Source of the DNA: Fibrobacter sp. UWB11
Lineage (GTDB): Bacteria > Fibrobacterota > Fibrobacteria > Fibrobacterales > Fibrobacteraceae
Direction of reading: 5' to 3'
NCBI RefSeq assembly: GCF_900143015.1
Contig: NZ_FSRT01000001.1
Coordinates: 992,001 to 1,056,000, forward strand
DNA length: 64,000 nucleotides
How positions within the stretch are numbered: position 1 is the stretch's first letter; each line of letters opens with the position of its first letter. Under the pieces are notes generated by a model that was given only the letters and a program-made list of their open reading frames with translations, ran no database searches and had not been told where the DNA came from. Shown here one piece after another: positions 52,601 to 60,731 of this stretch. A program made the translations under genes and the position numbers.

Positions 52601-54127
52601 ATGAGGAAAAATATCTGCCTTGGTTTGGGGGCTACGCTTGCGTTTGCTGTAAGCGTGTACGCTCAAGAATACAAAATTAATAAAGTAGGAAGCAATGAAG
52701 AACAGTCATTCAACGTTTTGTTGAATCAAACGGCTGTAACTCAGGCTGCTGCGGGTACATGGCTCGACGTGACGCCGATTGTTCCCGACGGAAAAGTCTT
52801 TAAGGGCTTTACTGTCTATGATGAATACGGCATGTTTCCGAATCAGCAGCGAGTTTCTACTACAACGAAAGAAGAAACGCGTTTCTTGATGCCTGATCAT
52901 GATGTATATGTGAAGGCTTCGTATGAATCGTTACGTTATTCACTTGTTGTGAATAGTACAGATAACGGAAGAGTTTTAATTACATTTAACGACCGCACTC
53001 GTGACCGTACAAAGCCGGGAACGAAGGTGACTGTAACGCCGAATCCATCAGATGGTTATATCACCGAATCTATCACCGTAAGCAAGAAACAGGATGATAG
53101 TACATTTGTAGATTGTGTTAAGGATACCGCACGTGTCGACGGAAGTTGCTCTTTTGATATGCCGTATTTCGATGTACTCGTTTCGGCAAATTTCGTGCCT
53201 ATAGCATCTTCGAGTTCGAATGTTGAAGTTGTTTCGTCCAGTAGCGCAGAAGTATCAAGTTCTAGCGCGGAGATTGCTTCGAACTCTTCGAGTTCTCGCA
53301 ATGACGTTTTAAGCTCTAGCAGCGATGTTGTATCTAGCTCTAGTGCTGCTGCGCTTTCTTCGAGTAGCGATGTTGCCGCTTCGTCCAGCAGCGCCGTGGA
53401 ATCAAGCTCTAGTGTAGTTCCGGCTTCTAGCAGTGATGTTGCTGTTTCGTCCAGTAGTGTTGTGGCTTCTAGCTCCAGCGTTGCTCCTGCTTCTAGTAGC
53501 GCCGTAGCTTCCAGTTCTAGCGTGGAGATTGCTTCGAACTCTTCGAGTTCTCGCAATGACGTTTCAAGCTCTAGTAGCGCAGTTGCTTCTAGCTCTAGTG
53601 CAAAACCAGCCTCTAGCAGTGCTGTAGCATCGAGCTCCTCTGCTAAAGCAAATTCTTCGAGCAGCGCAAAACAGTCTAGTTCTAGCGCAAAACCGGCAAG
53701 TTCATCGTCTAAACCTGCTTCCAGTAGCGCAAAGTCTTCTTCTAGCATCGCAGATGTTGTTGTCGAAGCTGTAGCAACTGAAGAAGATTTGCCGAGCTGC
53801 ACCGTCAAGCGCGAAAACATGACGTATTACGTTTCTACTCTTAAGGCTGTTTTCGTTTGCCATAACAGAATGTGGACCCGCTACAATCCTGGTCCTAACG
53901 GTTTGCCGGTAATTGCGTTTGCTCCGAAGTTCTCTGCTGTTACTAATGGCCGTAGCCTTCAAATTTCTGGTGCAAAGGTTGGTTCGCTGGTGAGTTTGTT
54001 TGATATGCAGGGCCGCGTGATTTACAGTAGTCTTGCCAATGTTGCGAACTTCTCGATGAATGTACCTCGCAGCGGTTCTTACTTGCTCCGCGTCGGTACG
54101 CATCAGAAAGTCGTGAATATCCGATAA
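52601..54127 (+). CDS. Secreted surface protein with poly-Ser linker and type IX sorting tail
   Basis: A 508-residue exported protein (signal LGLGATLAFAVSVYAQ). Residues of about 20-200 hold two repeats of an Ig-like or InlB-type domain (FKGFTVYDE..., YSLVVNSTDNGRVLITFN). Residues of about 203-385 are a linker of SSSS blocks separated by short V/A/K/D spacers. A small Cys-containing domain (CTVKRENMTYYV...VFVCHNRMWTRYN) follows. The last 70 residues (LQISGAKVGSLVSLFDMQGR, GSYLLRVGTHQKVVNIR) match the type IX C-terminal sorting domain. The product should be cargo of the PorU-dependent system. AGGACGAG supports the ATG at 52601 rather than the GTG six bases upstream. Confidence 0.82.
   Translation: MRKNICLGLGATLAFAVSVYAQEYKINKVGSNEEQSFNVLLNQTAVTQAAAGTWLDVTPIVPDGKVFKGFTVYDEYGMFPNQQRVSTTTKEETRFLMPDHDVYVKASYESLRYSLVVNSTDNGRVLITFNDRTRDRTKPGTKVTVTPNPSDGYITESITVSKKQDDSTFVDCVKDTARVDGSCSFDMPYFDVLVSANFVPIASSSSNVEVVSSSSAEVSSSSAEIASNSSSSRNDVLSSSSDVVSSSSAAALSSSSDVAASSSSAVESSSSVVPASSSDVAVSSSSVVASSSSVAPASSSAVASSSSVEIASNSSSSRNDVSSSSSAVASSSSAKPASSSAVASSSSAKANSSSSAKQSSSSAKPASSSSKPASSSAKSSSSIADVVVEAVATEEDLPSCTVKRENMTYYVSTLKAVFVCHNRMWTRYNPGPNGLPVIAFAPKFSAVTNGRSLQISGAKVGSLVSLFDMQGRVIYSSLANVANFSMNVPRSGSYLLRVGTHQKVVNIR
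53209..53748 (+). repeat. Coding Ser-rich repeats with an internal 255-bp duplication
   Basis: Serine codons alternate between AGC/AGT/TCT/TCG in blocks of three to five. A 41-base stretch starting at 53269 recurs almost unchanged at 53524, exactly 255 bases (85 codons) later, so the linker has grown by in-frame duplication. Confidence 0.85.
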
Positions 54128-54149
54128 ATTTTGCATAAACCTCTTTGAA

Positions 54150-54175
54150 AAGACCTCGCTTCGGCGAGGCTTTTG
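54150..54175 (+). terminator. Terminator after the Ser-rich protein gene
   Basis: CCTCGC TTCG GCGAGG followed by CTTTT. A second small hairpin (GGCGTAC TT TGTACGCC with TTTT) follows at 54175-54195. Confidence 0.75.
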
Positions 54176-54199
54176 GCGTACTTTGTACGCCTTTTGCTG

Positions 54200-54242
54200 G
54201 GCTCGGAAATGGGTGTGCAAGCACCCCCGCTTCGCTCGCCTT
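54200..54242 (+). repeat. Hairpin repeat family, copy R5
   Basis: GGCTCGG and CTCGCC flank the hairpin GGGTGTGC AA GCACCC, matching the layout of copies R1-R4 with different arms. Confidence 0.55.
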
Positions 54243-54256
54243 TTTGCAAAAGTTAC

Positions 54257-54264
54257 TATCTTTG
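54257..54264 (+). promoter_or_regulatory. -10 box (TATCTTTG) of glyQS
   Basis: TATCTTTG lies 82 nt before the start codon. The intervening leader can form small hairpins (CCTA/TAGG, CGGCC/GGCCG). Confidence 0.45.
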
Positions 54265-54346
54265 CACCCGTCAGGGCCTATCATCCAGGTAGGTTCCTAG
54301 TCCGGCCAAAACACGCCTCTTGGGCACGGCCGATAAAGGATATATA

Positions 54347-55759
54347 ATGGCAAAGAAAGTTCAGGATGCCCTCAAGGACATCATTTCCCTCTGCAAACGC
54401 CGCGGCTTCATTTTCCCCGGCTCCGAAATTTACGACGGCCTCGCCAATACTTGGGACTACGGTCCGTATGGCGTGGAACTCAAGCGCAACATCAAGAATC
54501 TCTGGTGGAAGAAGTTCGTGACTTCCCGCCACGATGTGCTTGGTCTCGATAGCTCTATTCTTTTGAACCCCCGCGTTTGGAAGGCTTCTGGCCACGTGGG
54601 TAACTTCTCTGACCCGCTCGTGGACTGCCTCGCTTGCCACGAACGTTTCCGCGCTGACCAGCTCCTCGAAGAAAAGCTTGGCGAAGGCTGCTGCGCTGGC
54701 AAGAATTTTGACGAAGTTCACCAGATGATGGTGGACAACAAGATCGAATGCCCGACTTGCGGCAAGACCGATTGGACAAAGCCGCGTGCTTTCAACCTCA
54801 TGTTCCAGACTGAAATCGGCGTGATTGAAGGCGAAGGCAACAAGGTTTATCTCCGTCCGGAAACCGCTCAGGGTATCTTCGTGGATTTCCGCAACATTGT
54901 CGATAACGTCCGTCCGCGCATCCCGTTCGGTGTCGGTCAGATCGGTAAGTCTTTCCGTAACGAAATTACTCCGGGTAACTTCATCTTCCGTACTCGCGAA
55001 TTCGAACAGATGGAACTCGAATACTTCTGCGAACCGGGTACTGAACTCGACTGGTACAACTTCTGGCGCAAGTACTGCTTCGAATGGCTCGTGAACGATC
55101 TCGGCGTGAAGCGTGAAAAGCTCCGCCTCCGCGAACATGCCAAGGAAGAACTTTCTCACTACAGTAACGGCACCACCGACGTCGAATACGAATTCCCGTT
55201 CGGCTGGGGCGAACTCTGGGGTATCGCTTCTCGTACGAACTACGACCTCACGCAGCACCAGAACGAATCCAAGGTCAAGCAGGAATACATCGACCCGGTC
55301 CAGAACAAGCGCTACATCCCGTACGTTGTCGAACCGTCTCTCGGTGTGGAACGTTTGCTCCTCGTGCTTCTCTGCAACGCTTACGAAGTCGAAAAGCTCG
55401 AAAACGACGAACGTACTGTGCTCCACTTCGATCCGAAGGTTGCTCCGGTCAAGGTTGCCGTGCTTCCGCTCGTGAAGAAGGGCAAGGTCAAGGAAAAGGC
55501 CGAAGAACTTTACCAGAAGCTCCTCAACCGTTGGAACGTCGAATACGACGAAACGCAGTCCATCGGTAAGCGCTACCGCCGTCAGGACGAACTCGGCACG
55601 CCGTTCTGCGTGACTGTTGACTTCGACACTGTTGGCGAGGGTGAATCCGATCCGGCAAAGCTCGGCTACGTGACTGTTCGCGAACGCGACTCCATGAAGC
55701 AGGAACTTGTCGCTATCGATAAGCTCGAAGCTTACCTCTTCGAAAAGCTCGGCTGTTAA
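54347..55759 (+). CDS. glyQS: Glycine-tRNA ligase, single-subunit type
   Basis: A 470-residue class II aminoacyl-tRNA synthetase of the dimeric (eukaryote/archaea/Thermus) type, not the alpha2beta2 type. GLANTWDYGPYGVELK opens motif 1. CLACHERF and CPTCGKTDW form a probable zinc knot. YLRPETAQGIFVDFRN and FRNEITPGNFIFRTREFEQME make motif 2, and EPSLGVERLLL makes motif 3. The C-terminal anticodon-binding domain starts at VAPVKVAVLPL. AAAGGA before the ATG at 54347 fixes the start. The strong codon bias is typical of high expression. The leader of about 80 nt is long compared with its neighbours. Confidence 0.96.
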   Translation: MAKKVQDALKDIISLCKRRGFIFPGSEIYDGLANTWDYGPYGVELKRNIKNLWWKKFVTSRHDVLGLDSSILLNPRVWKASGHVGNFSDPLVDCLACHERFRADQLLEEKLGEGCCAGKNFDEVHQMMVDNKIECPTCGKTDWTKPRAFNLMFQTEIGVIEGEGNKVYLRPETAQGIFVDFRNIVDNVRPRIPFGVGQIGKSFRNEITPGNFIFRTREFEQMELEYFCEPGTELDWYNFWRKYCFEWLVNDLGVKREKLRLREHAKEELSHYSNGTTDVEYEFPFGWGELWGIASRTNYDLTQHQNESKVKQEYIDPVQNKRYIPYVVEPSLGVERLLLVLLCNAYEVEKLENDERTVLHFDPKVAPVKVAVLPLVKKGKVKEKAEELYQKLLNRWNVEYDETQSIGKRYRRQDELGTPFCVTVDFDTVGEGESDPAKLGYVTVRERDSMKQELVAIDKLEAYLFEKLGC

Positions 55760-55779
55760 TCAGACGCCCCAAAAAGCTT

Positions 55780-55814
55780 AAAAAAGAATCCGTTCATTGC
55801 GGGTTCTTTTTTTT
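55780..55814 (+). terminator. Terminator after glyQS
   Basis: AAAAGAATCCG and CGGGTTCTTTT form an 11-bp stem around TTCATTG, followed by a run of T. Confidence 0.85.
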
Positions 55815-55935
55815 GTTCGAATTTTTAATGAAAATTATTTGCTGTGTAATGATTTGTTGTTGTCTATAATTTACAAGAAAAATAAAGCATGGTATTTAGA
55901 TAAATATATATTGATTAAATGAATCAGGTACGACC

Positions 55936-56895
55936 ATGAATAAGAAAATCTTGACTCTTGCATTATCTTCCTTTTTACTTGTCGCTTGTGGCGAATCTTC
56001 TAATGCAAGTGACTCGTTTAATGCAAATTCTGTTGAAGCAGGTAATTCTAGTTCTTCTGAAAAAAATTTAGTTCTTGATGATTCTGCACTTTTGGAGTGT
56101 GAAAGGTCTTTGCCAAGTTATTCTGATGATGAATTGCTCATATCTGATAAAAAGTTAAAAGATACAATTTGCTTTTATGAAGATTTTGCCGTTAAAGATA
56201 CCATATGTTGTTTTGGTGAAGTAGGTACATATCTGTTGAAAGACGAAAATGGCGAATTTATAAATGTAAGTTCAGATTTTGGGGTTGCTTTCAAATATGA
56301 TACGTTATTCGCTTCAATTGAGCCATCTACAGTTCATCGCTGCATGGCGACTGTCGGAAATGAACGTTATAGGGCTGTCAAAATAGGTTCACAGACTTGG
56401 TTTTCTGAAAATGCAAAAGGTAAGGGCCGTTGCTTAAATGATGACGACGAAAACTGCAAGTCGTTTGGTTCATTGATGTCTTATGATAAGGCACAAGAAG
56501 TTTGTTCTGGTGATTATCGTTTGCCTACAAGTGTTGATGTCGAAAAATTGATGCGTTCTGTAGGTGCCAAAGTTGAAATTTCATATACCAGGGATATATG
56601 TGGTGAAATTCCTGGTGAAATTCGTTATTATGAAGTACCGTTGTTTGTGAATAATCAAGATTCTTCAAAAAATGATAATATTTATAGTTTTTCTTTTCAA
56701 GTTGATAGTGGGGTATATGACAAAAATTTTGAAGGTAACTTGGCTTACTTGATGGATAAAGCTTGTTTCTTTTTACAATCTGACGAAAATGCAAATTTTC
56801 GAAACGCATTTTGTTATGATGTCAATGGAAAATATGCTGTTGTTACAAAAATGGGAAAAGAATCTGAACTTTATGTACGTTGCATCATGAAATAG
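55936..56895 (+). CDS. FISUMP-domain lipoprotein
   Basis: A 319-residue lipoprotein (FLLVACG, C19) followed by a Ser/Asn-rich linker. The C-terminal half carries the Fibrobacter succinogenes major paralogous domain: RYRAVKIGSQTWFSENAKGK, CLNDDDENCKSFGSLMSYDKA and VCSGDYRLPTSVDVEKLM. This domain is highly amplified in Fibrobacter and related genomes, and its function is unknown. Its tryptophan and cysteine spacing suggests a compact disulfide-bonded fold. The gene is more AT-rich than its neighbours and stands alone with its own TATATT box near 55905. Confidence 0.85.
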   Translation: MNKKILTLALSSFLLVACGESSNASDSFNANSVEAGNSSSSEKNLVLDDSALLECERSLPSYSDDELLISDKKLKDTICFYEDFAVKDTICCFGEVGTYLLKDENGEFINVSSDFGVAFKYDTLFASIEPSTVHRCMATVGNERYRAVKIGSQTWFSENAKGKGRCLNDDDENCKSFGSLMSYDKAQEVCSGDYRLPTSVDVEKLMRSVGAKVEISYTRDICGEIPGEIRYYEVPLFVNNQDSSKNDNIYSFSFQVDSGVYDKNFEGNLAYLMDKACFFLQSDENANFRNAFCYDVNGKYAVVTKMGKESELYVRCIMK

Positions 56896-56955
56896 TTTCT
56901 TTTTTGAATAATTTCTACTGAAATTTATTATTTTGTAATAGATGGAGGTGCGAAA

Positions 56956-57285
56956 TTGTATTATTTGATGCTTTTGCTTGCGATTGTCTGCGAAACGGCG
57001 GGGACTACGCTTTTAAAATTCTCGGAACAGTTTACACGTATTGTGCCAACGGTTGCTTCGCTCGTTTGCTATATAGCTGCGCTCTATTTTTTGAGCGTGT
57101 GCTTAAAAGCTATTCCGATTGCGATCGCTTATGCGATTTGGTCTGCACTCGGGGTTGCATTTATTACTATAATCGGAATTGTAGCCTTTAAGCAGGTGCC
57201 TGATATTGGCGCTTATATTGGCTTGTTCCTGATTGTTTCGGGTGTAGTTGTGTTGAATCTGTTCTCTAAAATGGATGTGCATTGA
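56956..57285 (+). CDS. Small multidrug resistance (EmrE/Sug-type) transporter
   Basis: A 109-residue protein with four hydrophobic helices. Glu13 in AIVCETAGTTLLKFSEQFTR aligns with Glu14 of EmrE, and AIAYAIWSALGVAFIT with its third helix. SMR proteins exchange cationic drugs or small metabolites for protons. The TTG start is accepted because GGAGGTG lies eight bases upstream and the family alignment begins there; the ATG at 56968 would cut into helix 1. It overlaps the next gene by one base (TGATG). Confidence 0.9.
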   Translation: MYYLMLLLAIVCETAGTTLLKFSEQFTRIVPTVASLVCYIAALYFLSVCLKAIPIAIAYAIWSALGVAFITIIGIVAFKQVPDIGAYIGLFLIVSGVVVLNLFSKMDVH

Positions 57286-57815
57286 TGAAAAAATTGAAGT
57301 TGTTGGCTGTTGTTGGTGTGCTTGCAATTGTCGCTTGTACGGATGAAAATTCTTCTCAGGTATGGAACTCTGCGGAATCATCATCTAGCGTGTTTTCTTC
57401 ATCAAGTGCGCTGAGCGCAGACACTGTTTGGCATCAGGCAAATCTCACGTGGTACACTTCTTGGCCGGAACCGGATAGTGAAGAATGCATTGAGTACAAT
57501 GGCTGCACCTGGGCGGGTTACTTTGCTGGCGTTGAAGGTCAAATGACCGAAGAATGGGTGAGTCAGCACAACATCATTGCTGTTCATGAAAAGGATTGGG
57601 AGAAGTACAAGTTAAAAACGTTCCGGTTGCGAATGAACGGTTCGACGATTGACGCCGTTGTTTATGACATGTGCTCCGATAGCGATTGCGATGGCTGTTG
57701 CACCGAAAATGCCGGCGAAATAGGATTCCTCATCGACATTGAAAAATACACGCGTGAACGTTTTGATGGCAATGGCGATGGCGTTGTCGAATGGACTTGC
57801 CTCGATTGCGAATAA
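57285..57815 (+). CDS. Small lipoprotein with possible double-psi beta-barrel (expansin/RlpA-like)
   Basis: A 176-residue lipoprotein (LAIVACT, C18) with a short poly-Ser linker (SSSSVFSSSSA). The remainder, from ANLTWYTSWPEPD, includes AVVYDMCSDSDCDGCC and a terminal GFLIDIEKYTRERF, which fits a double-psi beta-barrel as in expansin or RlpA (an Asp after a strand, then a Cys pair, then a final strand). The evidence is the strand order and the TWY and VYDMC motifs only. If right, it may bind polysaccharide. Coupled by TGATG to the SMR gene. Confidence 0.5.
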   Translation: MKKLKLLAVVGVLAIVACTDENSSQVWNSAESSSSVFSSSSALSADTVWHQANLTWYTSWPEPDSEECIEYNGCTWAGYFAGVEGQMTEEWVSQHNIIAVHEKDWEKYKLKTFRLRMNGSTIDAVVYDMCSDSDCDGCCTENAGEIGFLIDIEKYTRERFDGNGDGVVEWTCLDCE

Positions 57816-57834
57816 AATTTGAGAAGGATGATAA

Positions 57835-58185
57835 ATGAGATTGGTTGGGCAGAAAATTTCTATTGCATTGCTCGCATTGTCTTTTGCGGGCTGCGCTGGT
57901 TCAAATCAAAATGGGACGCAGCAATCCCTGCATCGACAGCCGCTTGATGAATCTGTCGAAGTCTCTATTATACCGGCGTCTATAATTCCGATAATTCCTG
58001 AAAAGGCTGAACATGTGAATACGCTTCTGTTGTCTGGATCTGCATCCAGTAACGAGGAAGGCTTTAAAGCTGTGGCTAGAAAACAAGGTGCCAACTTTGT
58101 TTTTGTAAAAAAGACTGGCGAGTATTATGGCGCTACTGCGTCTGTAGTTGACTTGTACTATCTTCCGGAAGAGGCTCACAAATGA
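57835..58185 (+). CDS. Small lipoprotein of unknown function
   Basis: A 116-residue lipoprotein (LSFAGCA, C20). The mature part has a proline-rich segment (IIPASIIPIIPEKA) and a short alpha/beta region ending in YYLPEEAHK. Small lipoproteins with this rhythm (V.V.... A...GAN.V.) occur widely but I cannot name the family. Its last four bases overlap the ATG of the next gene (ATGA), making it the first gene of the barrel array operon. Confidence 0.65.
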   Translation: MRLVGQKISIALLALSFAGCAGSNQNGTQQSLHRQPLDESVEVSIIPASIIPIIPEKAEHVNTLLLSGSASSNEEGFKAVARKQGANFVFVKKTGEYYGATASVVDLYYLPEEAHK

Positions 58186-59468
58186 AACAATTGAGCCTTT
58201 TGATATTGTTATGGACGATAGTCGCATTTGCGGGAGCCTCGTCGAATAAAAATTTTGACGAATTTGAAAAAAGCCTGATGCTCAATGCCCCAGCCGAGAA
58301 GGAACAACCGGGTCTAAGCAAATTTGAACAGAGCCTGATTGCAGAATCTTCGGATATGGAGCCGATTTACAAGGTTCGTGATAATCTTCTCGAATCCTTG
58401 AAAGGCAAGGACTATCCCCAAGTCTTAAAACTTATGGATACGCTTTCGACGATGGAATCTCGTATGGTCATTCCATTGAGCTCTATTGAAAAGGAAGTGA
58501 TTTATATTGAAATTCAAAAATATGATAAATTGCTTGATTATCTCGTTGAATTTTATCGAGGTGTTTATGATACGTCACGCTACGAACAAAATGTTGTGTT
58601 CGCGTCGCAAGATGGTCTAGAAATTTATCTGCAACAACGGATGCGTGAACGCACTGCGTTTAAAAATGAATTTTATTCACTGAATGAAGAAGTCTTAAAA
58701 AAGCTCCCGAAGCGCAAACGTGATAAACTCAAAATGTTGCTCTTGCTCCCTGAAGCGTACAAGAGCGAAAAGTATGGAACGATTGTTCTGCATTTGGCGG
58801 AATCGCTTATTGCAGATCCTTCGAATGATCCTGATGTTTCGTGGATAAAGAATTGCATTTATTTGCCTCTTTCAAGAATGGATCCTACGGAATTCATGTT
58901 GCAAAGGCGTAAAGAGCAAAAAGAGAATGTCATACAGGAAAAATTGTATTCTGGCGGATTCGGTGTGAATGCGCTCTTTATCTCATTGGGTGGTGCGTCT
59001 GGTTCCAAGAATTTCTATAACAAGGACCGTTTTGAAGCTGAAAATTTGCCTATCAACATTGAGCTGTATGCTCAAATTATGCGCTTTGCAATTTTAGGTG
59101 AACTTGTCAATAATGGAATGATGGGGAGCCATACTTATGAGTTTGGGCTTGGCTTTGTAGCGTATGACAGTCGTTATCTTAAAGTGCGTCCCTATCTTGC
59201 TTGGGGTAAGTCGTTCATGGAAATGCGTCCGAAAGATGACGAGTGGGTGGCTTATGGCAATGATTCTGGCCCGATGACTTTTACTGCGGCCGTGAACGTA
59301 GATTTTAAGTTCATTACGGCGTATCTCTTTTATGCCGATCGCGCGTTTGCAAGTTTTTCTCTTGTAGGCAAACTTGGCTTTTCGAATATTGAGTTTGATC
59401 ATAAATATGTTAAGGGCGAAACGACTAGCTTTTTCTTCAATCTTGGACTTGGAATTTATTTGTGGTAA
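58182..59468 (+). CDS. Tandem array protein 1: helical domain plus barrel
   Basis: A 428-residue exported protein (signal LLILLWTIVAFAGAS). The helical part (about 55-250) contains NLLESLKGKDYPQVLKLMDTL and ends before YSGGFGVNALF, where the barrel begins. GLGFVAYDSRYLKVRPYLAW and the final residue Trp (GLGIYLW) suit an outer-membrane barrel. Related to the next two genes: all share a Y(T/S)GG.. strand, a F(V/T)A(Y/F)DSRY strand and a terminal Trp. No known family. Follows the small lipoprotein with ATGA overlap. Confidence 0.68.
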   Translation: MKQLSLLILLWTIVAFAGASSNKNFDEFEKSLMLNAPAEKEQPGLSKFEQSLIAESSDMEPIYKVRDNLLESLKGKDYPQVLKLMDTLSTMESRMVIPLSSIEKEVIYIEIQKYDKLLDYLVEFYRGVYDTSRYEQNVVFASQDGLEIYLQQRMRERTAFKNEFYSLNEEVLKKLPKRKRDKLKMLLLLPEAYKSEKYGTIVLHLAESLIADPSNDPDVSWIKNCIYLPLSRMDPTEFMLQRRKEQKENVIQEKLYSGGFGVNALFISLGGASGSKNFYNKDRFEAENLPINIELYAQIMRFAILGELVNNGMMGSHTYEFGLGFVAYDSRYLKVRPYLAWGKSFMEMRPKDDEWVAYGNDSGPMTFTAAVNVDFKFITAYLFYADRAFASFSLVGKLGFSNIEFDHKYVKGETTSFFFNLGLGIYLW

Positions 59469-59471
59469 ATT

Positions 59472-60728
59472 ATGAAGTTGCGAATTCTTCTTCTTTTATT
59501 TTTGTTTAGTGTTGTTGCCTTCTCGCAGCCATCCAAGAAAGAGTTGTATGACCGTGCTCGAGATGTTCTTCGAAAGTCTTTGGAAAGTCGCGACTTGGAA
59601 CGCGCCGGTGAAGCTTTGGACTACTTGAAAACGAATGTAGAGAATGGCGCTCCGCTTTCGGAAGTTGAAGAGTATTTGGTGAATCTCGAATTGGGTCGAT
59701 TTGAGGATGCTCTTATTTTCTACGGTGAAATTCATCGGGATATCTTCGATAAAAATTATACGCGCCCTGTTGTAAGTCGTATTGAAACTGAAGATTTGTT
59801 AAATCGTTATTTGTTACGAACAAATCAAATGGAAAAACAAAATATCGATTCATTATGTGTTCGTATAGATGCTTCGGAAGAAAGGCTAGAGTACAAACTT
59901 TTGCACAAAACTCTTGTTTATTTGGATTTTGTTACCGCTCATTCTTCTACGACGCAGAACGGGAACGATATCGTTGTATTGAACTATAATGAGGAATTGT
60001 CTTCTATTGAGGAATTCCTAGCGTTAATGAAAAAATATATTGAGGAGTATCCTTATTCGGATCATGCTAAGTATTTGAAGGATTTGTTTGTTGAGCCTTA
60101 CCAAAAATATTTGGATGAGCAAAAACAGTTTAAACAGGATCCTTGGGGACAAAAGTATTATACGGGTGGATTTGGATTTTATTTGTACACGGGCTTTGGT
60201 TTTATGACAGGCGAGGCGAGTGATTATCTAAAGTATGAAACAGATTCACCCATTATAATTGGCTTGGATTTTCGTGTAAAACGATTTGATTTGAGCTTGT
60301 TCTGGTCGTTTGGTTATATTACCGGATATAATTTTAATAAGTGCGATGTTGATTTGAGGCGGATGTCATCGCAGGGGGCTAATATTTTTGGACGTGAAGG
60401 CTCATGGGCGGTTGGCGCCAGTCTTGGATTTGTCGCTTACGATTCTAGATATTTGCGTGTAGAACCTTTTGCCGGTATATCTAGCTTGATGTATGATCAC
60501 CTTGCAAGTACAACGCTTGTTCCAGAATTTATGTTGGGCAATAATGTCGATTTTCGCTTTTATGCAGCCCAGCCTTCTTCTGTAGGGAATATGTCTTACT
60601 CGTTCTTGTTGCGCTTTAGGTACATGTTGCATGTAGGCTCTGTTAAAGAACATTGCTGTAACAATGGCAAGGATTTTAGCGCAGTTAGGCATACTTTTGC
60701 ATTTGGCATCGGTGCGGAACTTTGGTAA
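59472..60728 (+). CDS. Tandem array protein 2: helical domain plus barrel
   Basis: A 418-residue exported protein. The helical domain has the pattern RDVLRKSLESRDLERAGEAL, VEEYLVNLELGRFEDALIFY and ETEDLLNRYLLR. The barrel begins at YYTGGFGFYLYTGFGFMTGE and includes SLGFVAYDSRYLRVEPFAG, ending in GIGAELW. Near-identical in plan to the next gene and about three bases from its neighbours on both sides (GGTAAATTATGAA precedes both it and the third gene). The function is unknown. Terminal Trp supports an outer-membrane barrel. Confidence 0.7.
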   Translation: MKLRILLLLFLFSVVAFSQPSKKELYDRARDVLRKSLESRDLERAGEALDYLKTNVENGAPLSEVEEYLVNLELGRFEDALIFYGEIHRDIFDKNYTRPVVSRIETEDLLNRYLLRTNQMEKQNIDSLCVRIDASEERLEYKLLHKTLVYLDFVTAHSSTTQNGNDIVVLNYNEELSSIEEFLALMKKYIEEYPYSDHAKYLKDLFVEPYQKYLDEQKQFKQDPWGQKYYTGGFGFYLYTGFGFMTGEASDYLKYETDSPIIIGLDFRVKRFDLSLFWSFGYITGYNFNKCDVDLRRMSSQGANIFGREGSWAVGASLGFVAYDSRYLRVEPFAGISSLMYDHLASTTLVPEFMLGNNVDFRFYAAQPSSVGNMSYSFLLRFRYMLHVGSVKEHCCNNGKDFSAVRHTFAFGIGAELW

Positions 60729-60731
60729 ATT

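Noticed and set aside
53056-53820. Leu/Glu/Ala-rich antisense frame across the Ser-rich repeats
   Set aside because: The poly-Ser codons read in antisense give Leu/Glu/Ala repeats without stops. The sense strand has a signal peptide, a ribosome site and a sorting tail.
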